Of a stretch of DNA of 64,000 nucleotides, positions 1 to 7,654 are shown piece by piece (the first letter of the stretch is position 1; each line of letters opens with the position of its first letter). Where the stretch lies: assembly GCA_020344215.1 (NCBI GenBank), contig CP070815.1:4149057-4213056 (forward strand), read 5' to 3'. A program made the position numbers and the translations under genes. The stretch is from Gemmatimonadota bacterium. GTDB lineage: Bacteria > Gemmatimonadota > Gemmatimonadetes > Palauibacterales > KS3-K002. The notes under the pieces are model-generated. The model saw only the letters and a program-made list of their open reading frames with translations, was not told where the DNA came from and did not search any database.

Positions 1-425
1 AGCTGGGTCAACGCGTTGATGATCTCTTCCGTCATCCCGTCGCTGAAGTACTCGGCCTCGGCATCGTCGCTCATGTTGGCGAACGGCAGTACGGCGATCG
101 ACTTCCGCTCGACGGTATGCGCGACGTCAGGCGGCCGGCTCGATGGCGCCTCGGCCAGTTCGGCACCGGCCGGCTCCGTACGCCGCACACCCTCGGGCGT
201 GATCTCGAGGGCCCAGGCGAGCACGAGCGCTATGGGGAAACCGATCAGTGCAATCACAACCACGAACGTCAGCGTCCACTCTGGGAGACGTAGCGACGGG
301 AAGGCGATTTCCGCGGCCTGCCAGATCACGAAGGCGACGACGGCGTAGGCCACCGCAACGCGATAGACCTTCCGTCGCTTCAGCTCGACGAGAAAGCTAC
401 CGAGCTTGGAGGCTGGTTCGCTCAC
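1..425 (-). CDS. TolB/TPR-type signalling protein, N-terminal part (cut by window edge)
   Basis: The reading frame opens at a GTG (425-423) and stays open to the left edge, so only about the first 141 residues are present. It begins with a basic cytoplasmic segment ([19 protein letters not shown]), then two predicted membrane segments (about residues 22-41 and 50-70), and then the motif [13 protein letters not shown] followed by [17 protein letters not shown]. That arrangement is the usual N-terminus of a large family in which a membrane anchor is followed by a TolB-like N-terminal fold and C-terminal TPR repeats, often annotated as adenylate-cyclase-associated or TPR proteins. The exact role in this class is not known; signalling or protein-interaction scaffolding is an inference. 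The GTG start explains why an ATG-only scan misses it. Confidence 0.8.
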   Translation of the reverse strand, partial: MSEPASKLGSFLVELKRRKVYRVAVAYAVVAFVIWQAAEIAFPSLRLPEWTLTFVVVIALIGFPIALVLAWALEITPEGVRRTEPAGAELAEAPSSRPPDVAHTVERKSIAVLPFANMSDDAEAEYFSDGMTEEIINALTQ

Positions 426-849
426 GGGGTGTGCTCCTCGTTGTATCCAGCAGGATTAGGCCAAACGGTGCTGGAAGAACACCGCAACAAAGATGTCCCA
501 TCGGCCGTCGGAGCGGCAAGGCGACGTTGTCCAGCGGCGTTCTGCGTGATAGGTTTGCCGTCCTATGAACGAAGGCCAGATCTACGCGGGCACCTCCGCC
601 TCCTCCCTGGCAACTGCGCGGGCGCGCAGCAGCATGCTTGAGTGCCAGGGAGCCGCGCGGGCGGTGCGAGCGTAGGTGGCGTATCCGAAGCGGGCGCGCC
701 CGCCGACGACCGCGGCCGGTGCTGCTTGCCGGAGGGCCATCGGCACCCCATGTTTATGCCCCTTTCAGCGGGCACCTAGGCGGAAAAGGATGACGGGAGC
801 AAGCGGCCAGCGGCAGGGTGGCCGCCCGACATCAAGGAGGGAACAGGAC
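426..849. other. Intergenic stretch without a supported gene
   Basis: This is the shared upstream region of the leftward TolB-type gene and the rightward AbrB-like gene. Short open frames exist on both strands but none has a recognisable protein pattern. The one clear structure is the inverted repeat at 603-652. No convincing sigma-70 promoter was seen. Confidence 0.5.
603..652. repeat. Perfect 10-bp inverted repeat with nested inner palindrome
   Basis: The arms are CTCCCTGGCA (603-612) and its exact complement TGCCAGGGAG (643-652). The spacer contains a second, GC-rich palindrome, CTGCGCG (614-620) and CGCGCAG (623-629). There is no following T-run, so it is not a normal intrinsic terminator. 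It could be a transcript structure, a protein-binding site or a decayed miniature element. Confidence 0.6.
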
Positions 850-1044
850 ATGGCCGGCATCTATCGTTCGCTCTACTACGCCGACGTGACCGTGGGCAGC
901 GGCGGCAGGCTGACCATCCCACAGGAGATCCGTGAGGACCTGGGGATCGAGGACGGCAACACCCTGACCCTCCGAGTCGAGGAGAGCCCCGACGGCCAGC
1001 GCCAGATGGTGATCTGGAAGTCGGCCCAGCAGCCGGAGGAGTAG
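850..1044 (+). CDS. SpoVT/AbrB-type DNA-binding domain protein (64 aa)
   Basis: The start is fixed by a strong Shine-Dalgarno, AAGGAGG at 834-840, nine bases before ATG 850; the open frame extends farther upstream but without a comparable site. The 64-residue product has the swapped-hairpin signature of AbrB-like proteins: VTVGSGGRLTIPQEIREDLG followed by a charged strand (GNTLTLRVEE). Such proteins are small dimeric DNA-binding regulators, sometimes the antitoxin of a toxin-antitoxin pair. No toxin-like gene follows; the next genes are convergent and unrelated. Its target cannot be told from the sequence. Confidence 0.8.
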   Translation: MAGIYRSLYYADVTVGSGGRLTIPQEIREDLGIEDGNTLTLRVEESPDGQRQMVIWKSAQQPEE

Positions 1045-1141
1045 CCGGCGGTCCAACCGAGGCTGGATGAGCGCAGCGCCCGAGACGTTTGGCGGCAAGG
1101 CCGGCGAGCTGGCTCGGGCGCTAGCGGGTTACCCCCTGAAT

Positions 1142-1468
1142 CTAGTCCTTCAGCATACGATTCTCGAACCCTGTCGTCTCTAGCTGAATATTCACCACAT
1201 CGCCGATCGAGATGATACCCGCGAGCTGGTCACCCTCGAGCACCGGTAGATGGCGAATCCGGTTCTTCGTCATGATCCCCATGACATAATCGAGATCATC
1301 ATCAGGCAACCCGATGATCACATCCGTCGTCATCACGTCGCGGACGCAGGTCTCGCGCAACCAGTCGCTGCGCTCCGCGCTCTCCCGTAGGATGTCCCGC
1401 TCCGTGATGATCCCGACGACGGATCCATGATTGCGGGTGACCACAAGCGCGCCGATCCTGTGGTCCAC
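1142..1468 (-). CDS. CBS-domain pair protein, N-terminus unclear
   Basis: Two CBS motifs are visible: GSVVGIITERDILR (first domain) and RIRHLPVLEGDQLAGIISIG (second), with the linker VRDVMTTDVI between them. Such tandem CBS modules bind adenine nucleotides and act as energy sensors. The only canonical start in frame is GTG 1468, which cuts the first domain short. In the same frame, PDRTVLEAIRRL directly upstream is clearly CBS sequence and the frame is open back to a stop at 1553-1555, inside the 3' end of the NfuA gene. Translation may therefore start at a non-canonical codon (CTG 1489 or ATT 1525) or the gene may be N-terminally damaged. Coupling to nfuA is likely. Confidence 0.75.
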   Translation of the reverse strand: MDHRIGALVVTRNHGSVVGIITERDILRESAERSDWLRETCVRDVMTTDVIIGLPDDDLDYVMGIMTKNRIRHLPVLEGDQLAGIISIGDVVNIQLETTGFENRMLKD

Positions 1469-1505
1469 CAGGCGACGGATAGCTTCCAGGACGGTACGGT
1501 CCGGC

Positions 1506-2093
1506 TCACTGTGACGCCTGGTAATAAGGGTCCCTTCCCATCGAGTGATCGGTCACGTCGATCACGTCGGCGACCTCGGGGATCATCTCCTTGATTAACC
1601 GCTCGATTCCCTGCTTCAGTGTTACCCTCGCCATGCCACACCCCTGGCAGCCGCCAGCGAGCTCCACGAAGACCACATCGTCCCGGACGTCCACCAGGGC
1701 AACGCGACCGCCGTGCGCCGCCACCGCCGGATTGATGCGTGCTTCGATCACCTGCGCGACCCGCTGCGCCAGCTCGCCGGTGGGCGGCTCGGAGCCGATC
1801 GGTTTGATGTTCGGATTCTCCACGTTGAAGCCGCCGCCGTGGACGGTCTCGACCCAGTCGACCGTAGCGCCCTCAAGCTTCGCAGCGCTCTCCTCATCGA
1901 TGTAGACCTTGAAGCCGCCGACGTCGACGACAGTGTCCTCGGGCTGCTCGTCCAACGCGTCCACCAGCGACAGCTCGTACTGCGGCGCCAGCGGGCTGGC
2001 GGCCTGCACGGTCACCCGCAGAGCGACCGGGCTTTCCTCCTGCTCGATGAAGGCGAGAACTCGCTCCCTCGCTTTATCTGTGAAGGTGATCAT
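1506..2093 (-). CDS. nfuA: NfuA-type Fe-S cluster carrier (195 aa)
   Basis: The protein has the two-part layout of NfuA: an N-terminal degenerate IscA/HesB-like domain (about residues 1-95, lacking the A-type cysteines) and a C-terminal Nfu domain with the cluster-binding CxxC at Cys149 and Cys152 (GGCQGCGMARVTLKQGIE). Length matches the roughly 190-residue E. coli protein. NfuA accepts Fe-S clusters from scaffold machinery and delivers them to apo-proteins, particularly under oxidative stress. The start ATG 2093 aligns with the family N-terminus (MITFTDKARERV). The CBS gene's coding frame overlaps its 3' end. The macro-domain gene diverges 150 bp away, so the region 2094-2243 should hold both promoters. 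Confidence 0.9.
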   Translation of the reverse strand: MITFTDKARERVLAFIEQEESPVALRVTVQAASPLAPQYELSLVDALDEQPEDTVVDVGGFKVYIDEESAAKLEGATVDWVETVHGGGFNVENPNIKPIGSEPPTGELAQRVAQVIEARINPAVAAHGGRVALVDVRDDVVFVELAGGCQGCGMARVTLKQGIERLIKEMIPEVADVIDVTDHSMGRDPYYQASQ

Positions 2094-2243
2094 ATTGGGA
2101 CCTCTAATTCGTGGAGGGCCGGACCGCAGGCCCTGGCCTCGTCCTCCTGAACGTCTTTAATATCAACCCTAATATAGCACGGTCCCCGGGCACCGCATCC
2201 GCCCGGTGGAGCAGTGTGTTACCTGCAACGGAGGGCCGGCCGA

Positions 2244-2768
2244 ATGACCTCTGAGACGAAGATCCGGGTCGAGCAGGGCGATATTACCGAGTTCCAGGGC
2301 GATGCCATCGTCAACGCCGCCAACAACCAGCTGATCCTGGGCGCCGGCGTCGCCGGCGCCATCGCCCGGAAGGGCGGACCCACCATCCAGCAGGAGTGTA
2401 ACGAGCACGGCCCGATCCGGGTGGGAGAGGCGGCCATCACCGGCGCCGGCAACCTGGCAGCCCGCGCCGTGATCCATGCGGCGGCCATGGGCGACGAACC
2501 GGCGAGCCGCGCTTCCATCGAGGGCTCGACCCGCCACTCCCTCGAGCTTGCCGATCAGAACGGCATCAAGACGATCGCCTTCCCGGTCCTCGCGTCGGGC
2601 GTCGCCGGTTTCCGGGTGGACGAGGCGGCCCGCATCATGGTCTCGACGATTCGCGACTATATCGTCGAGGGCGAAACGGCTATCGATGAAGTAGTCCTCT
2701 ACGGGTACTCGCAGGCCGACGCGGCTACAGTGCGCTGGGTGGTTCAGGAAGAAGTCGGTGATCAGTGA
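2244..2768 (+). CDS. Macro-domain protein (ADP-ribose-binding)
   Basis: The ATG at 2244 follows a GGAGGG Shine-Dalgarno (2230-2235), giving 174 residues. The macro signature is clear: [17 protein letters not shown] near the N-terminus, the glycine-rich loop [13 protein letters not shown], and the second loop [11 protein letters not shown]. Macro domains of this size bind or hydrolyse ADP-ribose derivatives (mono-ADP-ribosyl hydrolases, O-acetyl-ADP-ribose deacetylases). It is a single-domain protein of normal length. Its last residues (GDQ) and its TGA stop are encoded by a 7-bp tandem repeat array (2758-2778), suggesting the repeat expanded into the gene end. The downstream methyltransferase is on the same strand. 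Confidence 0.88.
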   Translation: MTSETKIRVEQGDITEFQGDAIVNAANNQLILGAGVAGAIARKGGPTIQQECNEHGPIRVGEAAITGAGNLAARAVIHAAAMGDEPASRASIEGSTRHSLELADQNGIKTIAFPVLASGVAGFRVDEAARIMVSTIRDYIVEGETAIDEVVLYGYSQADAATVRWVVQEEVGDQ

Positions 2769-2778
2769 TCAGTGATCA
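2758..2778 (+). repeat. Tandem 7-bp repeat, three perfect copies of GTGATCA
   Basis: GTGATCA occurs at 2758-2764, 2765-2771 and 2772-2778. The TGA stop of the macro-domain gene (2766-2768) lies in the second copy. Related heptads occur at 11613, 26225 and 33641, always at a gene end. Confidence 0.9.
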
Positions 2779-2935
2779 ACAAACATTCCTCCCCACGCGC
2801 CTCCAGGACCCGGCCTGCCTGCTGCTTCACACGTCGGCAAACGGCCTCGCGCCAGATCCGTCGACCGTCTCTCTTGCCATCCACCCTCCCGATGCGCTAT
2901 CCGTAGTGTCCCGCGCCACACGAGGGAGGGTAGCT

Positions 2936-3934
2936 ATGCTGCCGGACAGCTGGACCCCCGAACGCTTCGAGCAGGTTGCCGACTACTGGGCCGACCGGCT
3001 GATCCTCGAGTCGGCGGCGCTGGACATTTACGGCCAGCTCGTTGAGGAACCGCTCGGGGCCCTGGAGCTCGCCAGTCGCCTCCGCCTAGAGCCCGGAGCG
3101 ACGCAGCTCTTCCTCGACGCTCTGGTCGCACTGGACCTCCTCGTGAAGGACGGGCGCAAGTACTCGAACGGCGAGGCGGCAGCCCGCTATCTCGTCCCCG
3201 GTGCCCCCGACTACCTGGGCCACCGCCTGATCGCCGCCCAGCAGAACTGGGAGCTGTGGGGCCGCCTGCCAACGGGACTCCGCACCGGCAAGCGCCAGCG
3301 CCAGAAGCGTATCTTCCTCGAGGAGCCCGAAGCGGCCCGCCACGCGCTCCTGTCGCTGCATGCCAGCGCACGGTCGCGGGCCGCCGACATCCTGGACCGC
3401 GGGTCGATCGACCTGAAGGAACGCCGCCAGATGCTCGACCTGGGCGGCGGCGCCGGCACATACTCGGTCGCCTTCTGCCGGGCCTACAAGGATCTGCGCG
3501 CCACTCTGGTGGATCGTCCCATCGCGGCAGCGATCGCCCGAGACGTCGTCGCCTCGGCGGGCCTGGAGGGCCGTATCACAGTCCTCGAGTACGACGTGGA
3601 CGAGCGCGAGCTACCCAGCGACTACGACTTCATCTGGATGTCCAACGTCATCCACAGCCGCAGCTACAACGCGAATCGGGCTCTTCTGGAGCGGCTCTAC
3701 AACAGGCTGAAGCCGGGCGGTGAGATCGCCATCCAGGACATGATCATGGACGAGACGCGCACGCGCCCGGCGCGCGGCGCCGTCTTGTCGCTGCACATGC
3801 TGCTGAGCAACGGCGTTGGACGCTGCTACACCTTCCAGGATATTCAGACCTGGTTGGCGGGTGCCGGTTTCAGCGACGCGCATTGGCTCAGCGATGATGA
3901 CGATGGCCTGACAATCGTGACGGCAACGAAATGA
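2936..3934 (+). CDS. SAM-dependent O-methyltransferase-like protein
   Basis: The frame is open from 2765, but the start at ATG 2936 has a Shine-Dalgarno (GGGAGGG, about 2924-2930) and gives a 332-residue protein of normal family length; the longer N-terminus would read through repeat-derived sequence. Residues about 15-100 look like a winged-helix dimerisation domain (ALELASRLRLEPGATQLFLDAL), and the catalytic Rossmann fold starts at LDLGGGAGTYSVAF, with the acidic post-motif region in LVDRP and a later GGEIAIQDMIMDE strand. This is the layout of class-I small-molecule methyltransferases (hydroxyindole/acetylserotonin O-methyltransferase type). The substrate is unknown. It overlaps the next gene by four bases (ATGA). 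Confidence 0.82.
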   Translation: MLPDSWTPERFEQVADYWADRLILESAALDIYGQLVEEPLGALELASRLRLEPGATQLFLDALVALDLLVKDGRKYSNGEAAARYLVPGAPDYLGHRLIAAQQNWELWGRLPTGLRTGKRQRQKRIFLEEPEAARHALLSLHASARSRAADILDRGSIDLKERRQMLDLGGGAGTYSVAFCRAYKDLRATLVDRPIAAAIARDVVASAGLEGRITVLEYDVDERELPSDYDFIWMSNVIHSRSYNANRALLERLYNRLKPGGEIAIQDMIMDETRTRPARGAVLSLHMLLSNGVGRCYTFQDIQTWLAGAGFSDAHWLSDDDDGLTIVTATK

Positions 3935-4344
3935 GCAAGGAAGGCACCGAGAGCGCACGACTACTCGAGCTGCACGAAGCACACGTCCGAGCGTGGAATG
4001 AGTTCGACCTGGGGGCGCTTGGCGCGATATACGATCCCGGGTGCTACATCTTCGACACGATCCCGCCGCCCGTCTTCCGGAGCTTGAACGACTTCCTCCA
4101 GCACGTGACCCCGGCGCTACAGTCGTTCAATGCCTTCACCCTGCGTACCTTCGACCACCTAGTGCGTGTCGATGAGCGACGCGATGACCGGATCGGCTGG
4201 ATCGCTTCCCGCTACGAGATCGAGGCGCGCCGCGGCGAAGGCGTGCATCGGCGATGCGGCCGCTGGACCGAGATCTACGAGAAGCGCGGAAACGAATGGA
4301 AGCTCGTCCACCTCCACTCGTCGGACGACCCCGAGCAGGGTTAA
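3931..4344 (+). CDS. SnoaL/NTF2-like protein (137 aa)
   Basis: The ATG overlaps the stop of the methyltransferase (ATGA at 3931-3934), so the two are probably translationally coupled. The product begins with a helix (LLELHEAHVRAWNEFDLGAL) followed by beta-rich sequence ending in GRWTEIYEKRGNEWKLVHLHSS, the usual NTF2-fold/DUF4440 pattern in which a conical barrel forms a binding pocket or small catalytic site. No catalytic residue can be assigned. The link to the methyltransferase suggests a shared small-molecule substrate, which is inference. Confidence 0.75.
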   Translation: MSKEGTESARLLELHEAHVRAWNEFDLGALGAIYDPGCYIFDTIPPPVFRSLNDFLQHVTPALQSFNAFTLRTFDHLVRVDERRDDRIGWIASRYEIEARRGEGVHRRCGRWTEIYEKRGNEWKLVHLHSSDDPEQG

Positions 4345-4387
4345 GAGCCTCCCGCAGATCGCCCAGGCGTCCAGCACCCTCCTCGGT

Positions 4388-5197
4388 TCAGAAAAGCGAG
4401 AGCTGCGGGTTCAGCTCGTCGGGATCGGTGACCGGCTGACCCAGCCGCTCCAGCAGGCGCCGCGCGCTGGCCGGCGAGTGGCCCTCGTAGTGGTTGTTGA
4501 AGAAACCGTAGATCTCCTGCACCTGACCTGATAGTTCCTTCAAGATCTTCGCCCAGCCCTGAATCTCCGCCGACCGATCGAAGCGGATGTGCGCGTAGTC
4601 GGACAGCTGGGGTCGATCGCCCAGCCAGCGGAAGTAGCTGATCTCCGCCGTCGGGCTGAGCGCCGCCTCCATCAAACGCTCCCGCTCGATCCATGGGCCA
4701 TCCGAGAGCGCCTGCGCCACACCGGCGGCGCGCAGCGTCTCGTACGTGCGCTCCTCCAGCCAGCCGCCGTGCCTGAACTCGACGGCGAACCTGATGCCGG
4801 GCGGCAGCCGCTTCACGAACCTTTCCAGCGCCGGGCGGTCCGCCGGCGTGAAATCGGGCGGAAGCTGCACGAGGACAGCGCCCAGTTTCTCCTCGAGTAG
4901 CTCTGCCCGCTTGCAGAAGGTCGCCAACACCTCGTCGCCACCCCGAAGCCGCAACGCGTGCGTGAGCTCGCCGGGCAACTTCAACGTGAAGCGAAACGTT
5001 CCCGGCGTGCGATCGTACCAGGCGAGGAAATGTGATGCCGGCGGCACGGCGTAGAACGAGCTGTCGATCTCGACAGCCGTGAAAGCCTTAGCGTAGAAGC
5101 TCAGGTACCGCGAGCTCGAAGTGCCCTCAGGATAGAACGGGCCCCTCCAGTCAGGGTACGACCAGCCCTGCGTTCCGACGTAATATGTCGCGTCCAC
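4388..5197 (-). CDS. DUF72 (YecE-like) protein
   Basis: The N-terminus YYVGTQGWSYPDWRGPFYP is diagnostic for the DUF72/YecE family, and the TIM-barrel-like signatures FYAVPP, FRFTLKLP and the C-terminal YGFFNNHYEGHSPASA are all present. Length (269 residues) is normal. The biochemical function of DUF72 proteins is not established. Translation starts at GTG 5197, six bases after the end of the upstream SDR gene on the same strand, so the two form an operon. The gene is convergent with the NTF2-like gene and separated from it by only 43 bp. Confidence 0.85.
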   Translation of the reverse strand: MDATYYVGTQGWSYPDWRGPFYPEGTSSSRYLSFYAKAFTAVEIDSSFYAVPPASHFLAWYDRTPGTFRFTLKLPGELTHALRLRGGDEVLATFCKRAELLEEKLGAVLVQLPPDFTPADRPALERFVKRLPPGIRFAVEFRHGGWLEERTYETLRAAGVAQALSDGPWIERERLMEAALSPTAEISYFRWLGDRPQLSDYAHIRFDRSAEIQGWAKILKELSGQVQEIYGFFNNHYEGHSPASARRLLERLGQPVTDPDELNPQLSLF

Positions 5198-5203
5198 CAG
5201 GAT

Positions 5204-5929
5204 CTACTTCCGCTGCGGCTGCGACGGTCGCAGCTCGACACGGCTCGGCAGCGCCCGGTCTTCATGCGCGAGCAGCTGCAGCACGGTCCTAGCCACATCA
5301 TCGGGAGCGAGCTTCCACGACTCGCCCGTCGGCTGCTTGGCGTCGAAGTAGGTGTCCACCGTGCCCGGCATGATGCAGCTAACGCGGATTCCGTGATCCC
5401 GCAGATCGAGCATCAGCGCCTCGGTGAATCCCAGCAGGCCGAACTTAGAGGCATTGTAGGCCGTGCCGCCGGCGAAGGCGTAGCGGCCGGCCAGGCTGGC
5501 GATGGTGATGATCCAGCCGCCGCCCCGCCTCTTGAGCTCCGGCACCGCTTCGTGGCAGCAGTGATAGACGCCGGTCAGGTTGGTGTCGATCACCCGGTGC
5601 CAGACCTCAGGCTCGATCTCGTCGACCGGGCCGAAGCCGCCACCCACACCGGCGTTGGCTATCAGGATGTCGAGTCCGCCGAACTCCCTGACCGTCGCGG
5701 CCACCAGGTGCTCCACGTCCTCCAGCTTCCGGACGTCAGCCGCGATGCCCAGCGCCCGCCCGCCGCGCGAGCCGAGTTCGGCCGCAGCGCCTGCCGCCTC
5801 GGACTCGTCACGCGAGCAGAGCGTGACATCCGCGCCCGCCCCGCACAGCGCCCTCGCGATAGCGTGTCCGATCCCTTTGCTGCCGCCGGTGACGACAGCG
5901 ACCTTACCTTGCAGATCCGCCATGCTCAC
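5204..5929 (-). CDS. Short-chain dehydrogenase/reductase (FabG-like)
   Basis: Classical SDR of 241 residues: the cofactor motif TGGSKGIG at 14-21, NAG at 92-94, and the catalytic Ser145, Tyr158 and Lys162 (YNASK). The Rossmann fold binds NAD(H) or NADP(H); an arginine at residue 40 after the second strand (CSRD) favours NADP(H). Substrate is not determined; sequence style is of 3-oxoacyl-ACP reductase-like enzymes. Start can be GTG 5929 or the ATG two codons later. It is the first gene of a pair with the DUF72 protein. Confidence 0.85.
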   Translation of the reverse strand: MSMADLQGKVAVVTGGSKGIGHAIARALCGAGADVTLCSRDESEAAGAAAELGSRGGRALGIAADVRKLEDVEHLVAATVREFGGLDILIANAGVGGGFGPVDEIEPEVWHRVIDTNLTGVYHCCHEAVPELKRRGGGWIITIASLAGRYAFAGGTAYNASKFGLLGFTEALMLDLRDHGIRVSCIMPGTVDTYFDAKQPTGESWKLAPDDVARTVLQLLAHEDRALPSRVELRPSQPQRK

Positions 5930-6437
5930 GTCCTTACGCCCGCCTGATTAGGGTGAACCGCACCGCCAGCGACCTCTGTGGCCGGCAGGATCCGGTACTC
6001 GACCAGGTCCATTATCCGCAGCTCCTGATGATGGAAGTCGCCGGTGTTCCGGGGGTCAGCAGCCGTCACCGCCACCGGTTGCGCTCGGGAACGACGAGTA
6101 TGTATTGCCAGCCGCCGCCCGCCGTGCAAGGCACATCGTAGCCGTCCATCACCTTGACCACGAGCCGGGCTTGAGCGCCTCACCTCAGTGACGGCTTAGC
6201 ACTCCCTACCACGAGTGACCGCCAGCCACTATATTTGCGCCTGCGACAGCGCGAGATTCGCCGGTCCAACGACTCGGCCCTGGCGCTCCCGGTCCTCTGA
6301 GGCCGGGAGTATTTCTTTTTGGGGTCGCAGCGCCGAGCCGGCCACCCGGCGGAGCTTGCCACGCGTGTCGTCACGCGCTGATGCACGCATGCGATTAGCC
6401 CCAATTGGCTGGTTCGGACCGGCCGGAGGTATCGTTC
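5930..6437. other. Divergent intergenic region with orphan terminator and short open frames
   Basis: It separates the leftward SDR gene from the rightward cupredoxin lipoprotein gene. On the minus strand a short frame at 6066-6161 (31 codons from GTG, ending in GGGWQYILVVPERNRWR) has protein-like composition and may be a relic or a small gene. Another minus-strand frame of 28 codons (MDLVEYRILPAT...) ends in the SDR start. Neither has a family assignment. A plus-strand intrinsic terminator lies at 6286-6320 although no plus-strand gene precedes it. Confidence 0.5.
6286..6320 (+). terminator. Intrinsic terminator with no upstream gene
   Basis: CTCCCGG (6286-6292) pairs with CCGGGAG (6303-6309), with an additional inner CCT/AGG stem, and is followed by TATTTCTTTTT (6310-6320). 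Structure and U-run are both good. A possible -10 (TATATT, 6230-6235) lies upstream. It could end a small RNA or act as a leader attenuator for the gene at 6438. Confidence 0.7.
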
Positions 6438-7292
6438 ATGAACGGAGTCACCCGAACTTCGATCGTACTGGCCTCAGCCGGCTTGCTGCTCGCGAGCAGC
6501 GCCTGCCGGCCGGAGGAAGCCCCCCAGCAAGACGTGTCGCTGGCCGCGGCGGCACCGAACGTGGTGACGATAGTAGCCACCGACTTCGCCTATCAGGTTC
6601 CGGCCGAGATCCCGGCCGGGCTCACCACGCTCGCCATGGTCAACCAGGGCAGCGAGGCGCATCACGCGCAGCTGATCAAGTTGGGCGAGGGGAAGCGCCT
6701 CGCCGACTTCCTGGCGCTGGAGGAGGGCGGGCCGCAGCCCAGTTGGGTGTCGTTCGTCGGTGGCCCTAACGCCGCCGACCCCGGCGCCACGGTCGCGGCG
6801 ACCTCGATCCTCGAGCCCGGACATTACGCCATCGTCTGCTGGATCCCCAGCCCGGACGGCGTGCCGCACATCGCCAAGGGGATGGCAGCCGAGTTCGACG
6901 TAGTCGGAGCGCTGCCCGCCCAGCCGGTCGAGCCGACCGCCGATCTCGTCATCACGCTCGCCGACTACGGGTTCCTGCTCTCCGAGCCGCTCACCGCGGG
7001 GTCCCACACGATCCGCGTCGACAACGAGGGCGGACAGGGCCATGAGGTGGTGGTCGTCAAGCTGATGCCGGGCAAGACGCCGGAGGACTTCGTGGCTTGG
7101 GTCGAGAAGATGGAGGGCCCACCGCCGGGTAACATGCTGGGTGGCGTGGTCGACCTCGATCCCGGCGCTCACGCCTTCTTCAGCCTCGACGTCGAGCCGG
7201 GCGACTACGCCCTGATCTGCTTCCTCCCGGACGCGAAGGACGGTAAGCCACACTTCGTCCACGGTATGATGAAGCTGGTGCGCGTCACCTGA
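6438..7292 (+). CDS. Lipoprotein with two cupredoxin-like domains
   Basis: ATG 6438 is preceded by GGAGG (6425-6429); the 284-residue product starts with a lipoprotein signal peptide (LLLASSAC, lipid-anchored Cys about residue 22). Two homologous halves follow. Each has an N-terminal histidine (EAHHAQL; QGHEVVV) and a C-terminal loop with Cys, His and Met in type-1 copper order: VCWIPSPDGVPHIAKGM and ICFLPDAKDGKPHFVHGM. In plastocyanin-type proteins the spacing is C-x2-H-x4-M; here Cys and His are about ten residues apart, so copper binding is plausible but altered. A role in periplasmic electron transfer or copper handling is inferred. It is monocistronic, followed by hairpins and a terminator. 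Confidence 0.75.
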   Translation: MNGVTRTSIVLASAGLLLASSACRPEEAPQQDVSLAAAAPNVVTIVATDFAYQVPAEIPAGLTTLAMVNQGSEAHHAQLIKLGEGKRLADFLALEEGGPQPSWVSFVGGPNAADPGATVAATSILEPGHYAIVCWIPSPDGVPHIAKGMAAEFDVVGALPAQPVEPTADLVITLADYGFLLSEPLTAGSHTIRVDNEGGQGHEVVVVKLMPGKTPEDFVAWVEKMEGPPPGNMLGGVVDLDPGAHAFFSLDVEPGDYALICFLPDAKDGKPHFVHGMMKLVRVT

Positions 7293-7301
7293 TACCAACG
7301 G

Positions 7302-7322
7302 GAGCCCGGCACCGGCTCCCGC
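7302..7322 (+). other. Hairpin downstream of cupredoxin lipoprotein gene
   Basis: GGGAGCC (7302-7308) pairs with GGCTCCC (7316-7322). There is no U-run; it lies just upstream of the stronger terminator and may protect the transcript 3' end. Confidence 0.5.
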
Positions 7323-7343
7323 TAGTCCCAGTCACCCTGAAGC

Positions 7344-7381
7344 AGAGGGAGGCCAGGCCCCAGCCTCCCTCTCGTCTTTTC
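7344..7381 (+). terminator. Strong intrinsic terminator
   Basis: A perfect 10-bp stem, AGAGGGAGGC (7344-7353) with GCCTCCCTCT (7363-7372), is followed by CGTCTTTTC. It lies 52 bp after the stop of the cupredoxin-like lipoprotein gene and ends that transcript. Confidence 0.85.
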
Positions 7382-7560
7382 TGCCCTGTGTGTGAGAACA
7401 TGAGACAGGCGGAGCATTCTCTTGTAGTACGAGCCAGGATGGCTGGGAGGAGCCGGGGGAGCGACGAGCGAAGCTGGTTCTAGCGACCCGGCTCAGATCC
7501 TCGGGCCAGGTCTGCAGGTGAGCTGCCCGATGTCCTCACGGGCAGCACCGACCCCGCCTG

Positions 7561-7631
7561 CCGGGTCGGCCGAAGCGAGCGGTTCCCCGGCTCCGACCTC
7601 CGGGTCGACCGGAGCAAGCGGTCACCCGGCT
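7561..7631. repeat. Tandem hairpin-forming repeat, two 32-bp units
   Basis: Unit one (7561-7592) and unit two (7600-7631) both begin CCGGGTCG, contain GCAAGCGG or GCGAGCGG and end CCCGGCT, repeating at 39 bp. Each folds on itself (CCGGG with CCCGG; in unit two also GACCG with CGGTC). A more divergent copy may lie near 7465-7497. No protein frame explains the pattern. Confidence 0.6.
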
Positions 7632-7654
7632 TTCACCACTGGAAACAGGACAGC

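Noticed and set aside
5926..6183. Minus-strand 85-codon frame upstream of the SDR gene
   Set aside because: Arg-rich composition typical of shadow frames; only short internal pieces look protein-like.
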